This document shows, piece after piece, positions 1-7,978 of a DNA stretch of 64,000 nucleotides (positions within the stretch are counted from its first letter, which is position 1; each line of letters starts with the position of its first letter). The notes under the pieces are model-generated. The model saw nothing but the letters and a program-made list of their open reading frames with translations, was not told where the DNA came from and ran no database searches. The position numbers and the translations under genes are program-made. The stretch covers positions 1,860,001 to 1,924,000 of the forward strand of contig NC_009464.1 of assembly GCF_000063445.1 (NCBI RefSeq), read 5' to 3'. The DNA is from Methanocella arvoryzae MRE50 (GTDB lineage Archaea; Halobacteriota; Methanocellia; Methanocellales; Methanocellaceae).

Positions 1-17
1 CTCTTCCGCCCTCAGAT

Positions 18-1112
18 GTGAATCATAAGTGTGTTGGTTTAAAGTCTTTATCTCGGGTGTTTAATGCATACTTCCAGTTCAGTAGGGCTGGTTGGTATTT
101 CCTCCTATTGATCTGGTGTGCGTTGGAGAAGACTAGTATGGAGGATTTGTCTGAAAAATTGTTTTTCAGCAGCGATCAACTCTTTGTATTCTTGGGGCGG
201 ATGAGTATTGAAGAGATCACTTGCGGGGTGAACCTGCTTCTGTATCATTCTTTCAAGTTGTTATGGAAAAGAGCGGTTCAGTATTGTCCGGATATCGTGG
301 ATTCACCGGTCCTCTTGGCTATTGATACTACGGATAAACGGTATTATGGAGTCGATAATGAATATGTGCATCGTACTTTGAAGATGGAGGGGCGGAAGAA
401 GAAACGGGTTAGTGTTCTCCGGTATGCCTCGATCAGTATCGTGACGAAGAACTTTAAATTCACTTTGGGGGTTACGCCTAAAAAGAGGGATGAACCCCTG
501 GACCGGGTGGTGGAACGACTTTTAAAGTTGGTCCCGGAGGAACTCAGTGTTTTCGCAGTGCTCATGGATAAAGGATTCTACCTGAGCAGTGTTATGAAAA
601 CAGTGGACAAGCAGGGTTACAAGTACATTATACCGGTGAAACAGTATGGTAGCATGTCCCTCCTGTACCGGTTGTTAGAGCTTACCGGAGTGTCTCATTG
701 GAAGTACACGATGCGTGGTGGGGAGTCTTTGGAGTACACGTATGACGTGTACCTCGAGGATCTTGGAATTGAAGCGTACTGTGGCTTCGCTACCAACCTC
801 CCGGTAACCAGGATGAGTTTCACAATTCTTGCTGAAGCGTACGCTAACCGTTGGAATATTGAGAACGGGTATAAAGAGACTAAGGAGTACACGATAAAAA
901 CAAACAGTCGGAATCACGGTTACCGCACCTTAGTATTCGGTTTAAGCCACCTAATCCTGAACCTGCACGGCATCATGAAAAAGACACATCAAAAAGCAAA
1001 GATCACTGTTAACCAGATGAAAAACATGCTGAAACAATTTTTGGAAAGAATTTTACAACTACCTAAGAGACCAGACAACATGATCTCAAAACACCTAAAA
1101 GTTGCCTGGTAA
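18..1112 (+). CDS. ISH3/IS4-type DDE transposase (5' end may lie outside window)
   Basis: This looks like a DDE transposase that moves an insertion sequence. Candidate catalytic residues are D103 in AIDTTDK, D184 in MDKGF and E282 in the C-terminal Y-x2-R-x3-E-x3-K signature (YANRWNIENGYK), as in IS4/ISH3-related transposases. The frame opens with GTG only 17 bases from the window edge, so the true start and the left terminal repeat may be missing. I could not identify a right terminal repeat. Codon use is AT-richer than in the neighbours, which fits a mobile origin. The frame is intact. The assignment to ISH3 rather than another IS4 relative is inferred from motif spacing. Confidence 0.75.
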   Translation: MNHKCVGLKSLSRVFNAYFQFSRAGWYFLLLIWCALEKTSMEDLSEKLFFSSDQLFVFLGRMSIEEITCGVNLLLYHSFKLLWKRAVQYCPDIVDSPVLLAIDTTDKRYYGVDNEYVHRTLKMEGRKKKRVSVLRYASISIVTKNFKFTLGVTPKKRDEPLDRVVERLLKLVPEELSVFAVLMDKGFYLSSVMKTVDKQGYKYIIPVKQYGSMSLLYRLLELTGVSHWKYTMRGGESLEYTYDVYLEDLGIEAYCGFATNLPVTRMSFTILAEAYANRWNIENGYKETKEYTIKTNSRNHGYRTLVFGLSHLILNLHGIMKKTHQKAKITVNQMKNMLKQFLERILQLPKRPDNMISKHLKVAW

Positions 1113-1261
1113 CAGCCAACCGGATAGCTCAGGCTATCAACAAAAACCTATTAAACCCCCAATTTTTAACACCGACTCGTAAATAAGCCCGCCCCCGGAT
1201 AAGCACACCAATCCCACCCCACACAAACCACACCCACCCAACCACCACCACACACCACGTG

Positions 1262-1330
1262 GATACTGGGAATCTGTCACAATCCGTGGATTCTGTGAGG
1301 ACTAGCACAGCGCATTGTTCGTTATCTTTC
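1262..1330. repeat. partial CACAGATT-family repeat, next to a G-poor low-complexity tract
   Basis: This stretch repeats words of the large element at 19377-19662: AATCCGTGGA, TCTGTGAGGA and TAGCACAGCGCA followed by GTTCGTT. Only one arm is present. Just upstream, about 1195-1258, the top strand is nearly free of G and rich in CCA/CAC words. No coding capacity is seen in 1113-1350. Confidence 0.6.
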
Positions 1331-1350
1331 CCCCAAGCCTTAAAAGGGCA

Positions 1351-2106
1351 TTAAAATTTCCGGGCTATTGTTATGAACCCGGTGTGCCCCACTCTGGTCG
1401 AAGGTCTGGTCCCGCGCTTGCTGTACTCCATCTCGTGCTCGCTGACGGTGATGGTGAAAATATCCTGGAACCCCTCTGTTTCCACTGCAGCTCTCACTGC
1501 GGAGGCCTGTTCGAAAAACGGGGAATATGTTGCGAGGAATCCGCCCGTGCGGAGGAGTTTGCGGGCTCCCGGGACTGCCAGGGCTGCGTCCTGCAGGTCC
1601 AGCGTGATCACGTCGAACACGAGGCCTTCGCCCTGGAGCTTCTCCATCTCCTGGAGGATGTCGGCGTGCCTGACTTCCACGTTGTGCAGGCCCGCCTTCT
1701 GCATGTTCTTGCGGGCGTTGGCGGCGAACTGCTCGCTGGCCTCGCAGGTGATGACCTTTCTGGCGATGATCCCCATGTAGGCGGCAAGCACGCCCGAGCC
1801 GGTGCCCGCGTCCAGCACCACGTCCGTGGGGCATAGCCCTGTATAGGCGATGATAGCCCCTATGTCCTTGGGCATGACGGGGGCGCCCGTCCGTTTCATG
1901 TGCCTGAACAGGTCCGGCGCCCTCGGCCTGACGACCGTGAACCCGACGCCCTTGTGAGATGCTATTGTGTCGCCCCACTCCCTCCCCGGGACGGCTTTCA
2001 GGTCTACGATGCCCAGGTCGGTATGCATGGGCTTCTCGTCGCCCGCCACCGCGAAATATTCCCTGCCTTCGGCCCTTAAGAGGATTTGCTCGCCATTTTC
2101 GATCAT
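1351..2106 (-). CDS. trmI: tRNA (adenine-N1) methyltransferase, TrmI family
   Basis: This is an SAM-dependent methyltransferase of the TrmI family, which makes N1-methyladenosine at position 58 (and 57 in some archaea) in the T loop of tRNA. The N-terminal part forms the small beta domain seen in this family. Motif I is LDAGTGSG at about residues 98-105, and the acidic motif II follows at CEAS. The TLDLQDA segment fits the catalytic region. At 251 residues the length is normal. It lies 84 bp downstream of the NAC gene in the same direction, so the two may be cotranscribed. Family is clear; the exact tRNA position is inferred. Confidence 0.85.
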   Translation of the reverse strand: MIENGEQILLRAEGREYFAVAGDEKPMHTDLGIVDLKAVPGREWGDTIASHKGVGFTVVRPRAPDLFRHMKRTGAPVMPKDIGAIIAYTGLCPTDVVLDAGTGSGVLAAYMGIIARKVITCEASEQFAANARKNMQKAGLHNVEVRHADILQEMEKLQGEGLVFDVITLDLQDAALAVPGARKLLRTGGFLATYSPFFEQASAVRAAVETEGFQDIFTITVSEHEMEYSKRGTRPSTRVGHTGFITIARKF

Positions 2107-2135
2107 GAGTATACCGTAATAGAAAAGTTCAGGTA

Positions 2136-2165
2136 AACGCTACGCGGCACTAGCAGCGTAGCGTT
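2136..2165. other. 10-bp perfect hairpin between NAC and trmI
   Basis: The arms AACGCTACGC and GCGTAGCGTT are exact reverse complements with a 10-base loop. There is no T run beside it, so it is not a typical archaeal terminator. It could shape the 3' end of the NAC message or the leader of trmI. Confidence 0.5.
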
Positions 2166-2190
2166 CGTCGACCCTCAGCGCGAAGCGCCC

Positions 2191-2598
2191 TCACTGGCCC
2201 CCGGCCAGCTTCATGATGGCTTCCGCGAGGTCTCCTTTCGCCTCGACCAGCGCTTGTCTGGCCATTTCCCGGCTGACTTTGGCCTGGGTGGCCACGAGGG
2301 TGACGTCGTCCTCGGGGATCTCCGCCGGCTTCGCCTCTTCGACGGGCTTGCCTGCGGCTGCCGCCTGCTCGGCGATGCTCAGCGTCTTTTCCTCCGGAGT
2401 GCCGACGATCTGGTAAGACTTGGCGCCTTTAGCGTCCATGACTGTGACCTGCGCGTCGTTGAAGACGATCTCCTTGTCGCCTGTCCTGATAATGACCTGC
2501 TTTACGTCCTCGATCTCGTACATGTCGATGCCGAGGGCCCTCATCTGTTTCTGTAGCTGCTTGGGGTTGATGCCCCTGCCGCCCATGCCCGGAAACAT
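2191..2598 (-). CDS. nac: nascent polypeptide-associated complex protein (archaeal NAC)
   Basis: Archaeal NAC binds the ribosome exit tunnel as a homodimer and contacts emerging chains. The protein has the basic N-terminal part (GRGINPKQLQKQMR), a NAC beta-barrel domain from roughly residue 20 to 80, and a C-terminal UBA domain (VSREMARQALVEAKGDL). The start MFPGMGG is chosen because AGGTGA lies 7 bases ahead of it, although an in-frame ATG exists 33 bp upstream. The length of 135 residues is usual. The neighbouring trmI also acts in translation. Confidence 0.9.
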   Translation of the reverse strand: MFPGMGGRGINPKQLQKQMRALGIDMYEIEDVKQVIIRTGDKEIVFNDAQVTVMDAKGAKSYQIVGTPEEKTLSIAEQAAAAGKPVEEAKPAEIPEDDVTLVATQAKVSREMARQALVEAKGDLAEAIMKLAGGQ

Positions 2599-2756
2599 AA
2601 GTAATTCACCTGCTGTGCTTATTGGTGGCATGTGATAAATAAGTTTTTTACGATACTTGCGCTCGTTCCGGGTACCGTCGCCGGGAAACGTGGCCGGAGT
2701 GCCTTGCCGCTCATAACAGGTTATTGATTTTTATCTCCGCAGGAAAACCACTATTC

Positions 2757-2966
2757 ATGGGCGCGAAGGGACGTCCGTCGGTGGTGAAGCGGGATTTCGA
2801 TAAGGCGACGGAGTGCTTCAACTGCGGTAAGGAGGCCATCCAGCGCATCGATCTCAGGCCTGACGAGATTATCGTGACCTGCATGAACTGCGGCGCTGCC
2901 AGGCACTACCGCCTCAGCGGGGTCTACATCGGGGAGACCTTCGGCGAGGATGCAGCAAGAGGCTGA
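2757..2966 (+). CDS. small CxxC...CxxC zinc-ribbon-like protein
   Basis: This 69-residue protein carries two CxxC knuckles, CFNC and CMNC, about 27 residues apart, a spacing that suits a single zinc ribbon. I recognise no named family. The next gene downstream begins with the same arrangement (ATECFNCGKEAIQ here, ETACFNCHKGAIQ there, and xCxNCxAxRHY in both), so the two are tandem paralogs. The start MGAKGRPS is preferred over an upstream TTG because the frame before it is unlike the paralog. A role in nucleic acid binding or as a small regulator is only a guess. Confidence 0.7.
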   Translation: MGAKGRPSVVKRDFDKATECFNCGKEAIQRIDLRPDEIIVTCMNCGAARHYRLSGVYIGETFGEDAARG

Positions 2967-3057
2967 CCGGGCGTGCGCATGCCAGGCGGTCAAAAAACTA
3001 CGCTTCCGGCGGGACACTGTTTTATACTTCAGGGTATCACGTATCAAGGAGATCGTT

Positions 3058-3444
3058 ATGATGGACCAGCCGATGACTGGAGAGCGGTGGGATATAGAGA
3101 AGGAAACGGCGTGCTTCAACTGCCACAAGGGCGCCATTCAGTTGATAGAGATCACCCCTGTGGAGACGGTGATCACCTGTACAAACTGTATGGCAGAGCG
3201 CCACTACACGATACACAAAGTCGAGGTGCCGGATACGCCTCCGGAGGCGTTCGAGGACGAGGCGTTCCGCCTCCGCCACGACATCTGGAACTTCCGGTAT
3301 ACTGGTAAATGCGTCAATTGCGGTAACTGCGTGGACAACGAGGTGAACGTGGACGAGCGGCGGGTCCGGACGTTGTGTCCGGAATGCTACTTCACACGAC
3401 TGTATGAGTTCAACATGTTCAGCGAATCCCGGTCCAGGCGATAG
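3058..3444 (+). CDS. CxxC-rich protein, extended paralog of the upstream zinc-ribbon gene
   Basis: This 128-residue protein starts with the same zinc-ribbon unit as its upstream neighbour (CFNC and CTNC) and adds a second cysteine cluster near the C terminus (CVNCGNC, then CPEC). It could therefore bind two zinc ions. AAGGAG stands 6 bases before the ATG and a TATA-like TTTATACTT lies about 38 bases upstream, so it has its own promoter. A second ATG follows at once, so the start is uncertain by one codon. The function is unknown. The tandem arrangement suggests duplication followed by fusion to an extra metal-binding module. Confidence 0.75.
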   Translation: MMDQPMTGERWDIEKETACFNCHKGAIQLIEITPVETVITCTNCMAERHYTIHKVEVPDTPPEAFEDEAFRLRHDIWNFRYTGKCVNCGNCVDNEVNVDERRVRTLCPECYFTRLYEFNMFSESRSRR

Positions 3445-3466
3445 CTCTGATGGCGCCGAGACCTGG

Positions 3467-3760
3467 ATGATCGTCATGGACCCCGAGGCCGGGGTGAGGC
3501 CTGCCACCGTGATCTGTGCGGGCTGGCTCTCTCATCTGCCTCTCAGGTTCAAGGAGACGTGCTTCGGGCTGCTCGCCGAGGGCGACCGGGAGATCATCAG
3601 GGGCTTCCTTAGCGCGCTCAGGCTGGCTTACCCTTCCGGGCTGATCTTCAGGCGCCGGTGGTATTCCATCGGGGATACTGCTATCTGCAGGAAGACTTTT
3701 GCTGAGACCCGCCCCCTTCGCCGGGCCGCCGATCAAATCAGGCACCACTGCCAGTCATAG
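3467..3760 (+). CDS. hypothetical protein, about 97 residues
   Basis: An open frame begins 22 bp after the CxxC-rich gene, with MIVMDPEAGVRPATVICAG near the start. It has no membrane segment or familiar motif. Sequence character (ordinary archaeal codon use and a plausible globular composition with Cys, Trp and Tyr) favours a real gene, but no clear ribosome binding site is seen. It may be translated through coupling to the upstream gene. I do not recognise a family. Confidence 0.45.
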   Translation: MIVMDPEAGVRPATVICAGWLSHLPLRFKETCFGLLAEGDREIIRGFLSALRLAYPSGLIFRRRWYSIGDTAICRKTFAETRPLRRAADQIRHHCQS

Positions 3761-3835
3761 GCTTCGACCACAGGCAACTATGGGGGTCATCTTTATTTCG
3801 CTTTAGCGCTTATTGGAAAGGTAGTGTGATAACGT

Positions 3836-4759
3836 TTGAAGCTGCGACTCACTGATCTTGCCGGGCCTGTCGGCATGGGAATCTTCATGCTGGTAGTGCA
3901 AATCCTCTCGCTGCTGCTTGTAGCTCCGCTGACCGACTATTATGACCTGAAGGCCTTCGAGAACCCGCAGAGCGTCTGGAACCCGGTCTTCTACATCGTC
4001 CTCATCATCCTCTTCAGCGCAGTCCTGCTCCTCATCATCAAGTTCAACATGAAGTGGATTATCCAGCTCTTCATGATCTTCGCCGTCTTCTCCACCCTCA
4101 TATACGTGCTCTTCGGCATGGGCACGATGCTGCTGCCGCCACCACAGTACGGCTGGGAGATCATCCTCGCGGCTTCCATCATCATCTCCATCCTGCTCAC
4201 GGCCCTCATGGTCGTCTACCCTGAGTGGTACATCGTCGACGCGGTGGGAATCATGGTCGCGGCCGGGGCCAGCGCCCTGTTCGGCATATCCCTCTCGGTC
4301 ATCCCCACCATCATCCTGCTCGTCCTGCTCGCGGTGTACGACTTCATCGCGGTGTACAAGACCAAGCACATGATCAAGCTCGCCGAAGGCGTCATGGACC
4401 TGAAGCTGCCCATCCTGTTCGTGCTGCCCCGCAAGCTCAGCTACTCGTACGTCCGGAGCAGAACGCAGAAGCTGGAGCCTGGCAAGGAACGGGAAGCCTA
4501 CTTCATGGGGCTGGGCGACGCGGTCATGCCCACCGTGCTCGCGGTATCGGCCAGCGCCTTCCTTGAAGCGCCGAAGGTCCTGGGGTTCGCCAACGTGCCC
4601 GCCATCGGCGTAATCTTAGGCACCCTGGTCAGCTACGCGGTCCTCATGTACTTCGTGATGAAGGGCAAGCCTCAGGCCGGCCTGCCTTTCCTGTGCACTG
4701 GCGCCATAGCCGGGTTCCTGCTGGGCTGCCTCGCTGCGGGGATCAACCCCTTCTTTTAA
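3836..4759 (+). CDS. presenilin/signal-peptide-peptidase-type intramembrane aspartyl protease
   Basis: This polytopic membrane protein of 307 residues has about nine hydrophobic segments. It carries the two catalytic motifs of the presenilin/SPP family: YD at Y168-D169 (AVYDFIAVY) and GxGD at 225-228 (MGLGDAV). A C-terminal AGLPFL at about 281-286 takes the place of the PAL motif. Archaeal homologs of this family (the DUF1119 group, structurally known from a Methanoculleus protein) cleave transmembrane helices. The start is a TTG preceded by GTGAT at short spacing. It faces the Nog1-like gene convergently. Natural substrates are not known. Family assignment is strong because both aspartates and spacing fit. 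Confidence 0.9.
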   Translation: MKLRLTDLAGPVGMGIFMLVVQILSLLLVAPLTDYYDLKAFENPQSVWNPVFYIVLIILFSAVLLLIIKFNMKWIIQLFMIFAVFSTLIYVLFGMGTMLLPPPQYGWEIILAASIIISILLTALMVVYPEWYIVDAVGIMVAAGASALFGISLSVIPTIILLVLLAVYDFIAVYKTKHMIKLAEGVMDLKLPILFVLPRKLSYSYVRSRTQKLEPGKEREAYFMGLGDAVMPTVLAVSASAFLEAPKVLGFANVPAIGVILGTLVSYAVLMYFVMKGKPQAGLPFLCTGAIAGFLLGCLAAGINPFF

Positions 4760-4775
4760 ACCATTTTAAACTGTA

Positions 4776-4800
4776 TAAAAAAGCGGCCGCGATCCGGCCG
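4776..4800 (-). terminator. possible terminator of the Nog1-like gene
   Basis: On the minus strand a CGGCC/GGCCG stem is followed by six T residues, directly after the end of the GTPase gene. The region sits between convergent genes. An AT-rich tail on the plus strand could end the protease message as well. Confidence 0.45.
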
Positions 4801-4805
4801 TGACT

Positions 4806-5873
4806 TTACTTTTTGTCTTCGCCGGCTTCTTCTGTCTTGACTTTCCTCTTCTTGCGGGAAGGGGGAATCTGGTGGACCTCTTCTTCCTGCTCCCTCTTCT
4901 TTTCCTCTGGCGGCTTCGGCTTCAGTATCTCTTCGAGCATATCGGCGAGCCGGTCCCTCACGGCGAGCACGCCCTCGCCTTTCAGCGTCGACATTTCCAT
5001 GTCCGCGTCGGCTTTCGAGTGCTCCACGTCGATCTTGTTGGCCACGGTGAGCACCGGCATCTTCACGGTGTCCCGGACTTCTTCGAGCAGCTTCATCTGC
5101 TCTTCGAGGGTGAACCCGCAGGTTTCGCTCGGGTCGATGATGAAGAGCAGCACGTGGCCGACGTGACGGAGCGCGGCGATCGCCTGGAGCTCGATGTCAT
5201 TTCGTTTCTCCAGGGGGCGGTCGAGCAGCCCGGGCGTGTCGATTACCTGATACCTGATGCGGTTTCTGGTGAAGTGGCCGATGATGATGCCTTTTGTGGT
5301 AAATGGGTACTGGGCGATCTCCGGCCTCGCCCCGGTGACCGCGGCGGTGAAGCTGGACTTGCCCACGTTGGGGTAGCCGGCCACGACTATGGTGGGCTCA
5401 TCCTTGATGTCGGGAAGCTGCCTTAACTTATTCCGGGCGTCGTTCAGGAAGCGCAGGTCCTTGTCCACGTCGTAGACGATGGACGCCATCCGGGCGAACG
5501 CCTGCTTTCTCAGCAGTACGGGATCCTGGCTCTTCCGGATCATGCCCACGTACTTGCGGGAAATCTCCCTCGTCTTCTCCGAGGCCCAGCTCACAGAGGC
5601 GAGCCTCTTCCGCAGCTCGTCCACGCCTACGAGGATGTCGGTGAGGTCCCTGTAGAATGGCTCGATCCTCTCCAGGTTCGGCCAGTCCTTGACGGCGTTG
5701 CGCAGGTTGTCCCCGAGAATGTTGCCCGCTGTCAGCACCATCGACTCCTCGATCTCTTTCTTATCCGTGTATTCTCCGCCAATCTTGCCTCTGCCGGCCC
5801 GGACAGAGCGGGAGAACGCCTTGTCCACCAGCTCGTCGGCGGTTAGTATGGTGCTGATCTTTTCAAATATCAT
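4806..5873 (-). CDS. Nog1-like GTP-binding protein (Obg/Era superfamily)
   Basis: This is a GTPase of the NOG1 branch, implicated in large ribosomal subunit assembly in eukaryotes and presumed similar in archaea. A helical N-terminal domain (residues 1-155) is followed by a G domain. Its G1 is GYPNVGKSS at 166-174, G3 is DTPG at 212-215 and G4 is NKID at 279-282. The C terminus is a highly charged Lys/Glu tail, which often marks RNA or ribosome contact. The length of 355 residues matches archaeal members. It is transcribed convergently with the presenilin-like gene. Confidence 0.88.
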   Translation of the reverse strand: MIFEKISTILTADELVDKAFSRSVRAGRGKIGGEYTDKKEIEESMVLTAGNILGDNLRNAVKDWPNLERIEPFYRDLTDILVGVDELRKRLASVSWASEKTREISRKYVGMIRKSQDPVLLRKQAFARMASIVYDVDKDLRFLNDARNKLRQLPDIKDEPTIVVAGYPNVGKSSFTAAVTGARPEIAQYPFTTKGIIIGHFTRNRIRYQVIDTPGLLDRPLEKRNDIELQAIAALRHVGHVLLFIIDPSETCGFTLEEQMKLLEEVRDTVKMPVLTVANKIDVEHSKADADMEMSTLKGEGVLAVRDRLADMLEEILKPKPPEEKKREQEEEVHQIPPSRKKRKVKTEEAGEDKK

Positions 5874-5993
5874 AAGTGATCACTCTGCTTCGCTCGCCTA
5901 TCCTCTTCATGCAGGTTGTATTTATAATGAGTAGTACCGTACAGGCAACATATAATATAGCTGCCGGATTATGATAGTCCTTTGTGAAACTTT

Positions 5994-6033
5994 TTATTCG
6001 GCCCGGCGCTGTGCACAGCGCCGGGCCGAATAA
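5994..6033. repeat. perfect 40-bp palindrome
   Basis: Twenty bases on each side of the centre GTG|CAC pair without a mismatch; the half site is CGGCCCGGCGCTGTG preceded by TTATT. Outside it a weaker inverted match continues (ATAGTC...GAAAC on the left and GTTTC...GACTAT on the right), giving about 85 bp of potential cruciform. It lies between two divergently oriented genes and is not followed by a T run. It may be a palindromic repeat element rather than an operator. Confidence 0.85.
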
Positions 6034-6137
6034 TATGTTTCAAGAATGACTATAATATGATCGGGGCGGCATGCACCTGTGGTAGCGACCCCGGCCAGTG
6101 TAACCGATTTGCCGCCTGTAACCGAGGGGATTGTGTA

Positions 6138-6377
6138 ATGGAAGAAAGGGAAATCAATATGGGCAGCGGCTGGAAGATGACCATCCGCATGGACGTGGAC
6201 AAGTATGGCAAACAGTTCATCGAGATAGCCAAGGTCCGGAAGGAAATGAAGATCGGCCGGTTCAAGCTCAACCCCCGGTACGCCCGCAAGCTCGGGGAGG
6301 AGCTGATCCGCATCGGCGACGAGCTGGAGAAAGGCGGCGGCCTCGAGGAAGACGCCGGGGAGTCCGGGGAAGACTAA
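6138..6377 (+). CDS. small hypothetical protein, 79 residues
   Basis: The protein is short, charged and soluble, with segments WKMTIRMDVDKYG and IEIAKVRKEMKIGRF followed by an acidic tail rich in Glu and Gly. I know no family for it. The chosen ATG follows GAGGGGATTG at good spacing. An in-frame ATG 81 bp upstream starts inside DNA next to the long palindrome and is less likely. The pattern of alternating strands and a helix (KLNPRYARKLGEELIRIGDEL) suggests a small folded domain. Confidence 0.65.
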   Translation: MEEREINMGSGWKMTIRMDVDKYGKQFIEIAKVRKEMKIGRFKLNPRYARKLGEELIRIGDELEKGGGLEEDAGESGED

Positions 6378-6391
6378 CCCCATTTCCCGTT

Positions 6392-7054
6392 TTACGTGCG
6401 CTTCTGGTAGACGCCCTTCTTACCGGGCTTCTCCACCTTCTCGATGATCTTCTTTTCCATCAGCCTGTCCCGGATCAGCGGGAAGTAGAACAGCCTGAAA
6501 GTCGGGAAGGGCACGCCAATCTGGCCTCTGTCATACCCTTCTTCGATCGTCTTGATCGTGATGGGCTTGCCGGTGTCGAACTTGCCGACCACGAAGTCGA
6601 AGGCGTTCACCAGCGGCTCGGGCTTGATCTTCTTGTACTTGTCGTGGCTGAGGTACCAGTTGATGTCGCTCTGCACGTCGTACTCCGTGGCCAGCGTGTC
6701 TACCTCTTTGCCGCCTATCCTGACATGATCGACAGCCTTGATCTTCCTGGGCCTGCCTCTGCCGCGCTTGACCTCCGGCCTGACCTGTTTAGCGCCCGAC
6801 TCGATGGTTTTCAGCCGGTCCTGAAGTGCGTTTATTTTCCCCTCTATGTTGCTGAGGGTGCCTTGAAAGCTTTGAAGGACCCTCTCTTCACTGGTCGTGC
6901 CGGCTTCCATGGCCTGCCGTAAAACATTGTTCAGGTGAGTGGAAAATTTTTCCTTGCCTTTCGTCCTCTCGAGCCAGTCTGCAACATCTCTGTCAATCGT
7001 GCCGCCGATGTGGACTTTCCTGGATAGCCTCGCATTTGCTGCCATAGCAATCAT
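6392..7054 (-). CDS. putative DNA-binding protein with RHH-like N terminus and AT-hook-like motif
   Basis: The first 50 residues (RKVHIGGTIDRDVADWLER, then a helical stretch) resemble a ribbon-helix-helix fold. A heptad-like coiled coil follows (about 55-90), then a basic GRGRPRK motif like an AT hook. The C-terminal half is globular, with IKTIEEGYDRGQIGVP, and could be a second wing-type domain. The combination suggests a chromatin-like or regulatory protein. No named family is recognised. A TATA-like TTTATATAATA lies about 15-25 bases ahead of the start on this strand, consistent with a leaderless or nearly leaderless message. Confidence 0.65.
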   Translation of the reverse strand: MIAMAANARLSRKVHIGGTIDRDVADWLERTKGKEKFSTHLNNVLRQAMEAGTTSEERVLQSFQGTLSNIEGKINALQDRLKTIESGAKQVRPEVKRGRGRPRKIKAVDHVRIGGKEVDTLATEYDVQSDINWYLSHDKYKKIKPEPLVNAFDFVVGKFDTGKPITIKTIEEGYDRGQIGVPFPTFRLFYFPLIRDRLMEKKIIEKVEKPGKKGVYQKRT

Positions 7055-7390
7055 TATATTGTCAACTTTTTATTATATAAATATATGGCATGCGATCGCA
7101 TTATTTATTACCGGTCACATAATAGAAAAATCTAACCTATGCGGGCTTATTTTATCGTAAATATGTTAACTCCGGCGGTGTGAGCCTGTCACGGCCCGGT
7201 AAAGATTGCCAGCGCCAGCGAACCCGGGTAAGGGCTCTAGTTCCAGACAGGTACGTTAATACCACCAGGCCACAGCAGTCCGATTTTTTCAGCCGTGGCC
7301 CCCTGCCGGCGGGCTACGTGCCGGATAAAATATTTATATAAACGGCTTGTTAACTTAGCACCATAACGATTGTTACAGGAGCATTTTCTC
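7055..7390. other. intergenic region between divergent genes
   Basis: The left part holds the TATA-rich promoter of the RHH-like gene, and AAAATATTTATATAAAC near 7327-7342 is the likely TATA box of the signal peptidase gene. The GC-rich middle (about 7180-7320) contains no gene I can support; a structured RNA there cannot be excluded. Confidence 0.5.
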
Positions 7391-7951
7391 ATGGCCGGCT
7401 TACGTGACTGGATAAAAAAATTCAAGGAAAAGCATCCTGAAATTTACAGCTTCGCTCAGGACCTCATCTTCTCGCTGGCCATCGTGGCGTTGATCGCGCT
7501 GATCCTCTATGCGTACGCGGGCACCTGGCCCCCTGAGGCGGCCGTCATCGGCACGAGCATGCTGCCTAACCTGCAGGCCGGTGATCTGGTCCTGCTGCAG
7601 AGCATCGAGCGCTCTCCGGTCAAAACCTACGAAGAGTCCATCGCCACCGACTATATCACATATAACGGGTACGGCGACGTGATCGTGTATTACCCACACG
7701 GGGACACTTCCCGGTCCATGATCATTCACAGGGCAATCCGGTGGGTCAACGAGTCCGAGCCCATGTGGCCCGGCGGCCCGGCGGCCCCTCACGAAGGCTA
7801 CATCACCCTGGGCGACAACAACCGGGGCGTCTACGACCAGGCCGGCAGCGTCAGCTATAACGATCCTGTGAGGAAAGAGTGGGTCCACGGGGTCGTGAAG
7901 TTCAGGGTGCCCTACCTCGGGTATCTCAAGACGCTGGCTCCGAACCTGTAA
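7391..7951 (+). CDS. signal peptidase I, archaeal Sec11 type
   Basis: This is a membrane-anchored serine protease that removes signal peptides outside the membrane. One transmembrane segment covers about residues 24-42. The nucleophile lies in IGTSMLPNL (S56) and the partner histidine in IIHRAI (H113). A histidine in place of the bacterial lysine is typical of the Sec11/ER-type enzymes of archaea. The later GDNN segment is also family-typical. The chosen ATG follows CAGGAG by 9 bases; an upstream TTG in frame would overlap that site. The length is 186 residues. Confidence 0.88.
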   Translation: MAGLRDWIKKFKEKHPEIYSFAQDLIFSLAIVALIALILYAYAGTWPPEAAVIGTSMLPNLQAGDLVLLQSIERSPVKTYEESIATDYITYNGYGDVIVYYPHGDTSRSMIIHRAIRWVNESEPMWPGGPAAPHEGYITLGDNNRGVYDQAGSVSYNDPVRKEWVHGVVKFRVPYLGYLKTLAPNL

Positions 7952-7978
7952 ATTAGCGATAATCCACGATCAGGGGCT

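Noticed and set aside
2136-2165. The hairpin as an intrinsic terminator of NAC
   Set aside because: There is no T-rich stretch after the stem on either strand, so it was recorded only as a hairpin.
7180-7320. Possible tRNA or riboswitch in the GC-rich spacer
   Set aside because: No T-arm consensus, no cloverleaf pairing and no known riboswitch core could be found by eye.
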